DNA from: UBA4421 sp028228615
Lineage (GTDB): Bacteria > Pseudomonadota > Gammaproteobacteria > Pseudomonadales > Azotimanducaceae
Direction of reading: 5' to 3'
NCBI GenBank assembly: GCA_028228615.1
Contig: JAOJBS010000004.1
Span: forward strand, 1 to 64,000
DNA: 64,000 bases
Of the stretch, positions 56,497-64,000 are shown piece by piece (position 1 is the first letter of the stretch; each line of letters begins with the position of its first letter). A program made the position numbers and the translations under genes. The notes beneath the pieces are model-generated. The model saw only the letters and a program-made list of their open reading frames with translations, was not told where the DNA came from and ran no database searches.

Positions 56497-56556
56497 TTAG
56501 AGAGTTTTGATTAGAGAAATCTAGCGCCACCCCTTACCACAGCGCCACCCAAAGGG

Positions 56557-57165
56557 CTAAACCACGCAGTTCAACTCTTTCAGCAACCGGCTTTTAGCAC
56601 CAAAGGTCTTACTCAAGAACTGCATCTGATCACCCAAGATTCGCCCAGAATTAATCAGCGCAAGATACTCAGATAAATTGGGCACATAAGGTAGCGCAAG
56701 CAGCTCTAGAGAACATTCATCTAGCAGCCTATTACCTTTGAAGTGATTGCAGCGGCGACAGGCGGTCACTACATTGTCCCAGTGGTCGGCGCCCCCTTTA
56801 GAAACAGGTAAAACATGGTCCCGTGTTAAATCAAAGTCGGCAAAAGGTTTACCGCAATAAAGGCACATGTTGCCATCGCGACGAAACAACGCAGGATTAG
56901 AAAGAGGCACCACTACTCCATTCCGAGACACGACCCTACCGTCACATGCAATAATGCTGTGAATGGTCATGGCGCTTGTCTCACCGTCTATGCGCGAATG
57001 ACCGCCTCGAATGGACAACAACGGCTCACCCACAGTCCAACTGACAAGCTCCCGGGCATATAGACACACGGCATCTTGCCAACTGACCCACTCTACTGGC
57101 TGCCCAGCAATGTTGAGTCTGAGAATACGCGGAATCCGATCAAAATCAGATATTGTCGCCAGCAT
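56557..57165 (-). CDS. HNH endonuclease
   Basis: A 202-residue protein with a full HNH domain: CLYCGKPFADFDLTRDHVLPVSKGGADHWDNVVTACRRCNHFKGNRL, with the two CxxC zinc pairs and the DHV catalytic His. The N-terminal part (LNIAGQPVEWVSWQDAVCLYARELVSW) is typical of stand-alone chromosomal HNH proteins of gammaproteobacteria, whose role is not established. A perfect AAGGAGG site lies 5 bases before ATG 57165. Confidence 0.92.
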   Translation of the reverse strand: MLATISDFDRIPRILRLNIAGQPVEWVSWQDAVCLYARELVSWTVGEPLLSIRGGHSRIDGETSAMTIHSIIACDGRVVSRNGVVVPLSNPALFRRDGNMCLYCGKPFADFDLTRDHVLPVSKGGADHWDNVVTACRRCNHFKGNRLLDECSLELLALPYVPNLSEYLALINSGRILGDQMQFLSKTFGAKSRLLKELNCVV

Positions 57166-57349
57166 CTAACCTCCTTACGAGTTACCAAGTCCTAATAGCT
57201 CATTGGGAGCTGTTAAGAAAATAGGACAAAACTCACTCTCTGGCAAACAAATGGCGCTAAAAACTTCCAATGCTGCCGAATGGTCTCACATATCTTCCGC
57301 TGAGCAGTTCGCTCTTTACAGCCACTAACAACATCGGCAGAGTGAATGA

Positions 57350-58120
57350 ATGAAGAATCAAATTTTGCTTATATCTCTGACCACAACATTGCTACTCGGC
57401 TGCGCTAGCACAGGCAATAATTCAGCGGCTACCTCTGCCAACGAAGCAAGCAACGAGCCCAAAAGCTGGTTTTGCCAAGGCAAGGAAGACAAGTCCGCAA
57501 GCGCATTACAAGAGGAGTTAAGAGGCGAGTTAAAAAACGCGCCCAACAAAGAATGGGATTGTTCTCAGCTGACAAAACAACAGATTGCGCAGCGGGAAGT
57601 CGAACGCCAAGCTAAAAAGGGCGAACAAGAAGAGAAGCACGAGAAGGAAAAAGCAACTGAGGAGCTTGCAGCAAGCAAGGAAACAGACAGAACAAAGCAC
57701 TCAAGCCCCCACCAAACAGCTAAAACAAGCAAAACCCATAAAAAAGAAAGTACCGCAGCGAACCCGTTTCTAGCACTTGAAGCCACGACCCCTCTATATA
57801 TTACTCTGGCTTATAAACCAGAAAAACCCACCGCTTTGTTGGATCTGCCAGAGACCTTTTGGGCAATACAAATAATGGCCCTACAAGATCAAAATGCATT
57901 GAATAGCTTCGTTACAGACAACCAACTTTTTGGTGTTTCCGGTGCCAAGATCGAATCCCAAGGGAAGCTATTTTATACCCTGCTTTTAGGTGTCTATGAA
58001 TCCAGACCTATCGCCGAAGAGGCTTGGGAGAGCAGACCTCAATCCATCAGGTCTCTAAAACCCTACTTCCGCGACCTAGGCTCGCTACAAAACGCCATCC
58101 GCAACGGCGAAAACTTGTAG
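57350..58120 (+). CDS. SPOR-domain lipoprotein
   Basis: A 256-residue lipoprotein: signal with lipobox LLLGC, a low-complexity Lys/Glu-rich middle (about residues 75-140) and a C-terminal SPOR-like domain (FWAIQIMALQDQNALNSFV ... FYTLLLGVYESRPIAEEAW). SPOR domains bind denuded septal glycan, so a cell-division or cell-wall role is plausible. The match is from pattern, not search. Confidence 0.78.
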   Translation: MKNQILLISLTTTLLLGCASTGNNSAATSANEASNEPKSWFCQGKEDKSASALQEELRGELKNAPNKEWDCSQLTKQQIAQREVERQAKKGEQEEKHEKEKATEELAASKETDRTKHSSPHQTAKTSKTHKKESTAANPFLALEATTPLYITLAYKPEKPTALLDLPETFWAIQIMALQDQNALNSFVTDNQLFGVSGAKIESQGKLFYTLLLGVYESRPIAEEAWESRPQSIRSLKPYFRDLGSLQNAIRNGENL

Positions 58121-58165
58121 CTAAACCTCATATGCAAAATGCCCGGAAACGGCTGACCACCTGCA

Positions 58166-58840
58166 TTACCTCTTATTCAGCAGGTGGACTGTGTCAGCAC
58201 AGCTGTTGCTTGGACTAATGGCTTGGTAGGAAGGACGGCTGCGCAGTCGTGCAAAATAACCATGTACATTGGTAAGGCTGGCAGTATCCATGCCATCTAC
58301 CTCTAACACCATGGCCACAGACATCATGGGCACATCCGCAAGGCTAAACGCTCCGCAAAGATACTCTTGCCCATTTAACGCCTCTTCCAGAAACGGAAAA
58401 ATCTCTCTGGCCAAACCCTCTCGGCCCTTCTGCATCGCCTCTTGGTCCCTTTGCTCTTCAGGCGACCACCAAGGCATCCAAATCATTGGCAAAAACTTCG
58501 AAAGCACCCCTTCATCCGCATAATTTTCAAGGGCACGGGCTTTAGCACGCAGCGCCACATCCTCTGGCAGCAACGGAGCGTGGTCGGACTTTTCGTTTAA
58601 ATACTCATTGATGACTGTGGAATCATAAACGGTGAGGTCGCCATCGTCGATCCACGGCACTTTACCCAACGGGTGTTTTGCAAGCACCTCGGGCACTTTC
58701 TTCCATACGTCCCCCGGATGTACACCAACCACCTGATAATCAATAGATTTTTCTTCTAACACCACTTTGGTTTTGCAGCCATTGGTAGAGCGTAATGTGC
58801 CATACGGGTAGTCTCGTTCCATTGTATAAAGTGTAATCAT
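58166..58840 (-). CDS. Glutathione S-transferase family protein
   Basis: A 224-residue GST: thioredoxin-like N-domain (ITLYTMERDYPYGTLRSTNGCKTKVVLEEKSIDYQVVGV, LGKVPWIDDGDLTVYDSTVINEYL with the conserved cis-Pro and DS pair) and a helical C-domain. The substrate is unknown. It lies 17 bp downstream of rarD, in a rarD-linked run with gloB, another glutathione-dependent enzyme. Confidence 0.9.
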   Translation of the reverse strand: MITLYTMERDYPYGTLRSTNGCKTKVVLEEKSIDYQVVGVHPGDVWKKVPEVLAKHPLGKVPWIDDGDLTVYDSTVINEYLNEKSDHAPLLPEDVALRAKARALENYADEGVLSKFLPMIWMPWWSPEEQRDQEAMQKGREGLAREIFPFLEEALNGQEYLCGAFSLADVPMMSVAMVLEVDGMDTASLTNVHGYFARLRSRPSYQAISPSNSCADTVHLLNKR

Positions 58841-58857
58841 TTAGCGTCTCCCAACCC

Positions 58858-59757
58858 TCATTTACGATATTGATATACGTTTTCTACAGAAAAAATGACC
58901 ACCGCTAGCCAGATCATAGAAAAAGTAAACCAGCGAATAGCAGGCACCGATTCGTCATACAAAAATATGGCCAATAGCAGTGCACAAGTGGGCGCTAAAT
59001 ATTGCACAAAACCAAGTGTCGTCAGGGGCAAGCGCGTTGCTGCAGCAGCAAAAAACACCAGCGGTATGACAGTAATCACGCCACCTAGCGCCAAACTTGC
59101 ACCGTCGACAAACGTCCTAGTGCCTTGGTCAAGATAAAGCAAAATTAAATACCCTAAGGCAATGGGCAGCACCAACAATGTCTCTATAAACAGTCCCACC
59201 ACAGCAGGCAGGTTTACCTTCTTACGCAGCAACCCGTAAATGCCAAAACTCATCGCAAGCGTTAGGCCCAGCCACGGCACGCTGGCTTGCACCACCAGCT
59301 CTGTGGCTATCCCAAAAGCTGCCACAGCAATCGCCAGCCATTGCAGAGGACGCATACGTTCTTGCAAAAACAGCCAGCCTAATATGACGTTGACCAATGG
59401 ATTTATGTAATAGCCCAAACTGGCTTCAGCAATTTTCTCGGCCTGAATAGCCCAGATAAAGGTGAGCCAGTTGATACTTAGCGCCACTGCCGTGGCCACA
59501 AGAATTGCCAGCTGGGCCCTTGTGAGCCTCCAAACTCCCGCCCACTGCTTGGTTAGGCCAAGCAGCAGCAAAAGCAACGGAATTGCCCAAACGATGCGGT
59601 TAGCCAAAATTTCCAAAGGCCCAGCAAACCCTACCCAAACAAAATAGATAGGCGCTATACCCCAGATACCATAGGCGCCTACCGCAAACAGCAACCCCTT
59701 TTGGGTTTCACTAGACGACTCAGTCGCACTGTTCTGTGCCTGTTGAGGCGAACTCAA
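58858..59757 (-). CDS. rarD: EamA-family transporter RarD
   Basis: A 299-residue drug/metabolite transporter with about ten hydrophobic helices and the RarD N-terminus (GLLFAVGAYGIWGIAPIYFVW, EILANRIVWAIPLLLLLL, NWLTFIWAIQAEKIAEASLGYYINPLVNVILG). The physiological substrate is not known. TTG 59757 overlaps the gloB stop by 4 bases (TTGA). Confidence 0.9.
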   Translation of the reverse strand: MSSPQQAQNSATESSSETQKGLLFAVGAYGIWGIAPIYFVWVGFAGPLEILANRIVWAIPLLLLLLGLTKQWAGVWRLTRAQLAILVATAVALSINWLTFIWAIQAEKIAEASLGYYINPLVNVILGWLFLQERMRPLQWLAIAVAAFGIATELVVQASVPWLGLTLAMSFGIYGLLRKKVNLPAVVGLFIETLLVLPIALGYLILLYLDQGTRTFVDGASLALGGVITVIPLVFFAAAATRLPLTTLGFVQYLAPTCALLLAIFLYDESVPAIRWFTFSMIWLAVVIFSVENVYQYRK

Positions 59758-60521
59758 AAGTGGTCTTTGCGCTTACGAGTCTCGGCGAAAACGGCTACTG
59801 GATCAGCGCCACTTAAGCCAATGGTGTTTTGTAAATCAGCGCTTGTCGCTCGCACAAAAGGATTAGTTGCCCGCTCCAGCTTAATGCTTGTTGGCACGGT
59901 TGGAATGCCTTGACTGCGCAGTTGCGCAATCTCTTCAATCCGGGCTTGCAGGGCCAAATTGTCAGGCTCAACTGTTATCGCAAATGCCGCATTAGCTTGG
60001 GTGTATTCATGGGCGCAATAAACTGTAGTGACATCTGGCAGTGCCATAAGTTTTTCTAGACTCACCCACATTTGCTCAGCTGTACCTTCAAAAAGACGAC
60101 CGCAGCCCAGCGCAAATAACGTGTCGCCAACAAAAGCCACGTCATCTTGTTCAAAGTAATAGGCTATATGGCCCGAGGTATGACCTGGCACTTCTATAAC
60201 CTTAACGATGGTTGCGCCAAATTCGTACAAATCGCCCTCAGAAACCTGCACATCAATGCCAGGAATCCTGTGGGCATCATTGGCTGCGCCAACAATCGTA
60301 CAACCCCATTGGGCCTTTAAGCCTTCGTTGCCACCTGCATGATCAGCATGGTGATGGGTATTTAGAATATGAGTCAACTTCCAGCCCTTGGCTTCCAAAG
60401 TTGCATTAATAGGTGCTATTTCTGGAGTGTCGATGCTGGCAGTAGCGCCGGTGGCATTGTCGTGGACCAAAAATCCGTAATTATCGTCAAGACAGGCAAT
60501 TTGCAGCACTTCAATAGTCAT
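59754..60521 (-). CDS. gloB: Hydroxyacylglutathione hydrolase (glyoxalase II)
   Basis: A 255-residue metallo-beta-lactamase enzyme that hydrolyses S-lactoylglutathione, the second step of methylglyoxal detoxification. The zinc motif THHHADHAGG, GHTSGHIAYY, FVGDTLFALGCGRLFEG and the glutathione-contact KYTQANAAF-like AHEYTQANAAF all match. A GGAAATTTT spacer precedes the ATG. Confidence 0.95.
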   Translation of the reverse strand: MTIEVLQIACLDDNYGFLVHDNATGATASIDTPEIAPINATLEAKGWKLTHILNTHHHADHAGGNEGLKAQWGCTIVGAANDAHRIPGIDVQVSEGDLYEFGATIVKVIEVPGHTSGHIAYYFEQDDVAFVGDTLFALGCGRLFEGTAEQMWVSLEKLMALPDVTTVYCAHEYTQANAAFAITVEPDNLALQARIEEIAQLRSQGIPTVPTSIKLERATNPFVRATSADLQNTIGLSGADPVAVFAETRKRKDHF

Positions 60522-60970
60522 AAAATTTCCTTTAAAAATAGTAGGTTACTGGTTGGTACCAGTGGAATAAATAAATGCGTGCGCGGCGCACCCGTCACAC
60601 TGAAACTCTTGTGACCGCTTTTTCTTGTGGCCGTTTTAATGGTAAGTCACGCCGAAAACATAAAATCTGGTACTGGGCGCATTAATGACTCCAAAAACTG
60701 ACGGCGACCAGACTTCGATCTAGCAGTTATTAGGCACGGCACCTCAAAATCACGCTCCCTTCCTCGTTACCACCAATTATCGCAGATCCAAAGCCAAGCC
60801 GACACAGTATTAAAAGGCCGGGATCAAGGGCTAGAAAAATTCACGTCCAGAGCACGCCTGCCCTAGGACTGCAGAACAGTGTATTCTAGAGTCCATACAA
60901 TACCGCCTGCACAACCGTCAGACAGCACCTGTGCCGGCACGAAACTACAGATTCAAGACGCTACTAACCT
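60522..60970. other. Divergent intergenic region between gloB and tesB
   Basis: The 449-bp gap holds no gene. It should contain the promoters of gloB and tesB, which I could not define by eye, and I see no strong repeat or hairpin in it. Confidence 0.5.
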
Positions 60971-61870
60971 ATGAACAAAGTGTTGCAAGAAATTGTCGAC
61001 TTACTGAATGTCGAGACCATTGAAGAAAACCTCTTTCGCGGTCAAAATCACAACACAGAACATGTGTTTGGCGGGCAGGTACTGGCGCAAGCATTGGCTT
61101 CTGCCTACAGAACCGTCAACTCAGAACATGAACTGCATTCATTGCATGCGTATTTTTTGCGAGCCGGTGATTGGACCCGACCTATCCTCTATGAAGTAGA
61201 TAGAATTCGCGATGGCCGTTCGTTTACAACCCGCAGAGTTGCCGCAGTACAAAATGGCAAAGCCATTTTCACTTTGTCCTGTTCGTGGCAACGCCGCGAG
61301 GAAGGGCTCAGTCACTCCCAGCCTATGCCTGACGTGCCGCCACCAGAATCTCTACGCGGCGACTTGGAAGCCTATGAAGCGATGGCTAAGGAACAGCCTG
61401 ATATCGCTCGTTTTAGCTTTCGCTTTAAAGCCATAGAATCACGGGCTGTGGAGAAGATTTTAATGACCGATCGTGGCGGTAAAGAACACCCACCCGTCAA
61501 ACATACATGGCTGAAAACCCGCGACCCGCTGCCGGATAACCCAGAAGTACACTTAGCGTTATTGGCCTACATGTCAGACCTAGATTTTATGTCAACCTCA
61601 ATGCTGCCCCACGGCCGCAATGCCAGCAGAGAGTCTATTCGAGGCGCCAGCCTAGATCACGCCATTTGGTTTCACCGTCCCTTTCGTGCAGATGAATGGC
61701 TGTTGTTTGCCAAAGAATCCCCTAACGCCAGTGGCGCGCGTGGTTTTGTTAGAGGTCACTTCTTTAACCGCGCAGGCGAGCTAGTGGCCACGGCCGCACA
61801 AGAATGCCTTATTCGGCCCGTTGGTAAAAACCGCGATAGATTAGCTGCGCTTGCAGCCGAAAAGAGTTAG
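60971..61870 (+). CDS. tesB: Acyl-CoA thioesterase II
   Basis: A 299-residue double-hotdog thioesterase that hydrolyses medium- and long-chain acyl-CoA. Family segments are NLFRGQ-like ENLFRGQNHNTEHVFGGQVLAQAL, SLHAYFLRAGD, RDGRSFTTRRVAAVQNGKAIF and the C-terminal SLDHAIWFHRPFRADEWLLF with the catalytic Asp. It fits with the fatty-acid genes at the left end only by theme, not linkage. Confidence 0.95.
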   Translation: MNKVLQEIVDLLNVETIEENLFRGQNHNTEHVFGGQVLAQALASAYRTVNSEHELHSLHAYFLRAGDWTRPILYEVDRIRDGRSFTTRRVAAVQNGKAIFTLSCSWQRREEGLSHSQPMPDVPPPESLRGDLEAYEAMAKEQPDIARFSFRFKAIESRAVEKILMTDRGGKEHPPVKHTWLKTRDPLPDNPEVHLALLAYMSDLDFMSTSMLPHGRNASRESIRGASLDHAIWFHRPFRADEWLLFAKESPNASGARGFVRGHFFNRAGELVATAAQECLIRPVGKNRDRLAALAAEKS

Positions 61871-61875
61871 AAAAA

Positions 61876-61904
61876 AGAGAACTGAAAAATAGAGAACTGA
61901 AAAA
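61876..61904. repeat. 15-bp tandem repeat, two copies
   Basis: AGAGAACTGAAAAA occurs at 61876-61889 and 61891-61904 (period 15), immediately after the tesB stop. Confidence 0.8.
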
Positions 61905-61946
61905 AGGACCATTGACGCCCAAAACCAATGAGAAAAATTAGGCATT

Positions 61947-61973
61947 AAAAAGGGCGCAAATTGCACCCTTTTT
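61947..61973. terminator. Bidirectional terminator between tesB and the peroxiredoxin gene
   Basis: AAAAAGGG-C-GCAA pairs with TTGC-A-CCCTTTTT across 61947-61973. The A/T flanks give a T tract on both strands, suited to end both convergent transcripts. Confidence 0.8.
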
Positions 61974-62014
61974 AAGAAGCCTTAAAGACTCGCTTTAAGT
62001 AACATTGCTACACA

Positions 62015-62494
62015 CTACAGTGCTTCAAGAATTGCCTCAGCCGCACTGACTTCCAACTTTCCTGGCGCTTCTACAGCAAGCTTAGACACAGTTCCGTTGT
62101 CAACAATCATGGCATAACGTTGAGAACGTGTACCTAGACCGAAGCCACTGCCATCCATTTCTAGACCCAAAGCGCGAGTAAAGTCACCGTTGCCATCGCC
62201 AACCATAACCAGTTCTTCTGCATTGGCGTTGTCACCCCAAGCCCCCATAACAAATGCGTCATTCACAGATAGGCAAACTATGCTGTCTACGCCTTTGGCT
62301 TTAATAGCGTCAGAGTGAACAACATAACCTGGCAGGTGCGCCATGGAACAAGTTGGCGTAAACGCGCCGGGCACCGCAAAAACAACCACTTTCTTGTTTG
62401 CAAACAGATCGTCCGTGGTGACTGGGGTTGGCTTACCTTCTTGCATTGTATGCATAGTCGCTGCGGGCAGAGCTGCCCCTTCTTGAATCGCCAT
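62015..62494 (-). CDS. Peroxiredoxin (Prx5 family)
   Basis: A 159-residue Prx5-type peroxidase. The peroxidatic Cys lies in GAFTPTCSMAHLPGY; ARG-type contacts occur further on (LGLGTRSQRYAMIVDNG). No fused glutaredoxin domain is present, so an external thiol would be the reductant. A GGAGATA site precedes the ATG. Confidence 0.94.
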   Translation of the reverse strand: MAIQEGAALPAATMHTMQEGKPTPVTTDDLFANKKVVVFAVPGAFTPTCSMAHLPGYVVHSDAIKAKGVDSIVCLSVNDAFVMGAWGDNANAEELVMVGDGNGDFTRALGLEMDGSGFGLGTRSQRYAMIVDNGTVSKLAVEAPGKLEVSAAEAILEAL

Positions 62495-62613
62495 GTTGTA
62501 TCTCCTTTAGCACTAAAAATTTCGAGACCCGATTGTGGGTGCAGCCACAAAATGGGTCAACTGTTGATCTTATTATGATCGTTTACATCACGTAACTTAC
62601 CTTTAGGCCGGGG

Positions 62614-63279
62614 CTATTTCCACGCAAATTGCGGCTGCTCAAAATGCGCTACCCGAGTGTCCAAGCCCTTTAGGCAGACTTCACGAAACTGATAAATAAG
62701 CGCGGCTGTAGGCGTTGCGATCGCCTCCAAACCTACGGGCATGCGCAGTACCGGATGCTCGCTGCTGTCTACCACATCTAATTTCGGCGCATCTTCACGC
62801 ATAAACTCAGCCAATGGAATGCGATGCACGCTGGCCACTTCATCAGGATTAAAGTCCATTTGCGCACAGCTACCGGCCCAAACCACCACAGGGGTCATCA
62901 CAAAACCAGAGCGTGTAACAAAGTCGTCTAGATAACCCAAAACTGCAGTTTCCGGTAAATCTAAACCCACTTCCTCGTGCATTTCACGCAATGCCGCCTG
63001 TTTGATCGTCTCGCCAGCCTCTACCCTACCGCCTGGAAATGCCCATTGCCCCGGGTGATTACGCAGTTTTTCCGAGCGCCGGGTGAGTAACAAAGCAGCC
63101 TCATTGGACCAAGAGTGAGGGACATCAATGCCGGGTATGTCAGCGCCCATACCTACATCCACAATGGTAATCGCCACAGCCGCTGAGCGTAAATTTGCCT
63201 GGGACGATATGCGTATTGCAAACCGGCCCAATTGCTCGCCAATGGCATTTTTCAGCTCTTCACCGCACTCATAAATCAT
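62614..63279 (-). CDS. CoA pyrophosphatase-type Nudix hydrolase
   Basis: A 221-residue Nudix hydrolase with the Nudix box GGRVEAGETIKQAALREMHEEVGL and, just before it, the UPF0035/CoA-type sequence LLTRRSEKLRNHPGQWAFPGG found in NudL and CoA diphosphatases. CoA is the likely substrate but not proven. It begins 29 bp after the enoyl-CoA hydratase gene on the same strand, consistent with a CoA-metabolism unit. Confidence 0.9.
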   Translation of the reverse strand: MIYECGEELKNAIGEQLGRFAIRISSQANLRSAAVAITIVDVGMGADIPGIDVPHSWSNEAALLLTRRSEKLRNHPGQWAFPGGRVEAGETIKQAALREMHEEVGLDLPETAVLGYLDDFVTRSGFVMTPVVVWAGSCAQMDFNPDEVASVHRIPLAEFMREDAPKLDVVDSSEHPVLRMPVGLEAIATPTAALIYQFREVCLKGLDTRVAHFEQPQFAWK

Positions 63280-63308
63280 AAAAAAACTCGGATTTAAACA
63301 TACAGCGC

Positions 63309-64000
63309 CTATATGCCCTTGAACTCTGGCTTACGCTTACCTAAGAACGCGTGCAGCCCTTCCTGACCGTCAGGTGTATTGACCAACCCTGCAATAGCGC
63401 GCGCTTCCAACTCCATTTGTGTCTCTAAACTGTGGTCAAAACTGCCATCCAGTAGGGCTTTCACTTGCCCAAATGCCTGAGTGGGTCCTGAAGCTATTTT
63501 GCTCGCTAACTTTTGCGCAGCGGCCATCAACTCATCTGGTTCAACAACGCTGTTGACCACACCCCAATCTAACGCTTCCTGAGCATTCAATAGGCGATTA
63601 GTCAGCATGAGTTCTCGCGTTCTGCGATCGCCGATTTTGCGCGGCATGTAGTATGTGGAACTGCCATCAGGGGATAGGCCGGCGTTGGTGTAAGCCATAG
63701 TGAATAGAGCCTTGCTGGATGCCACGGCAAGGTCCGCAGCCATAGCCAGTGAAAAACCTGCCCCAGCCGCTGTGCCATTAACCGCAGCGATGACTGGCGC
63801 GGGGTTACGCGCCAAACGGGACAATGCCATGTGCAAGTCCCCGGTCATTTCCATTAGCAATCTACGAGCGCCTTTTCCTGCTTCAGCAAAAGCGCTTAAA
63901 TCACCACCGGCGCAAAACATTTTGCCAGCACCGGTAACAATAACCGCTCGGACATCGTCGCTTTCATCAATTGCCAGCGCCGCGCGGTGCAGTTCTTTGG
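63309..64000 (-). CDS. Enoyl-CoA hydratase/isomerase family protein (partial, 5' end outside the window)
   Basis: The C-terminal 230 or so residues of a crotonase-fold enzyme. The frame stays open to the window edge (KELHRAALAIDESDDVRAV precedes VTGAGKMFCAGGDLSAF), so ATG 63920 is internal. The oxyanion-hole motif AGGDLSAF and NGTAAGAGFSLAMAADLAVAS are intact. It probably hydrates or isomerises an acyl-CoA; the exact reaction is not determinable. Confidence 0.92.
   Translation of the reverse strand, partial: KELHRAALAIDESDDVRAVIVTGAGKMFCAGGDLSAFAEAGKGARRLLMEMTGDLHMALSRLARNPAPVIAAVNGTAAGAGFSLAMAADLAVASSKALFTMAYTNAGLSPDGSSTYYMPRKIGDRRTRELMLTNRLLNAQEALDWGVVNSVVEPDELMAAAQKLASKIASGPTQAFGQVKALLDGSFDHSLETQMELEARAIAGLVNTPDGQEGLHAFLGKRKPEFKGI

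Overview
The window reads as a single stretch of chromosome from a free-living gammaproteobacterium. Gene content and gene order (ilvIH-ilvC-pssA-msrPQ; rpsT/murJ-ribF-lspA-fkpB; rplU-rpmA-obgE-proB with divergent ispB; rluD-pgeF with divergent bamD; a FabY-type fatty acid initiation synthase) match the Pseudomonas/Cellvibrionales side of the class. A marine oligotrophic relative (OMG/Cellvibrionales-like) is my best guess, but that is inference. Almost all genes are housekeeping. I found no phage, IS element, CRISPR array, rRNA or tRNA. About a quarter of start codons appear to be TTG or GTG.

Layout. 0.1-8.8 kb: a giant single-chain acyl-CoA carboxylase (carboxyltransferase alpha-like, beta-like, biotin carboxylase and biotin carrier in one 1617-residue protein), divergent moaB, then thiolase-fabY. 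8.9-11.3 kb: a SirB1-family protein and release factor 3. 11.9-14.1 kb: a bufferin (copper-binding RiPP) cluster, made of a two-domain Cys-rich precursor with a lipoprotein signal, an MNIO/DUF692 modifying enzyme and a DUF2063 partner. 14.1-17.2 kb: rimI, a holD-like gene and msrQ/msrP. 17.5-21.9 kb: pssA and branched-chain amino acid genes. 22.4-25.3 kb: pgeF, rluD, bamD. 25.5-30.8 kb: a lone pseudopilin, fkpB, lspA, ribF, murJ, rpsT; ileS and ispH, normally inside this block, are missing. 30.9-35.6 kb: proB, obgE, rpmA, rplU, ispB.

35.6-41.5 kb is looser: a CorA/ZntB-type channel, two small membrane proteins, a CMD-family protein, a flavodoxin and a FemAB-like acyltransferase, separated by long non-coding gaps holding tandem repeats and a G-quadruplex-like block. 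41.6-49.7 kb: asnS with an MdlAB-type ABC exporter, lipA, an M17 peptidase and hisI. 49.7-53.7 kb: a small YkoF-like protein and a probable copper-handling set (His-rich exported protein, TolC-like lipoprotein with His-rich tail, Tat-exported multicopper oxidase). 53.9-64 kb: cysS with a FAD-monooxygenase-like gene, an HNH nuclease, a SPOR lipoprotein, GST, rarD, gloB, tesB, peroxiredoxin, a CoA-type Nudix hydrolase and the 3' part of an enoyl-CoA hydratase gene.

The most interesting parts are the bufferin operon, the four-domain carboxylase, the altered murJ-fkpB block, and a pattern not tied to any gene: at least eleven intergenic gaps carry short perfect or near-perfect tandem repeats with periods of 7 to 15 bp. 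Two separate loci, bufABC and the TolC/oxidase set, point to envelope copper defence.
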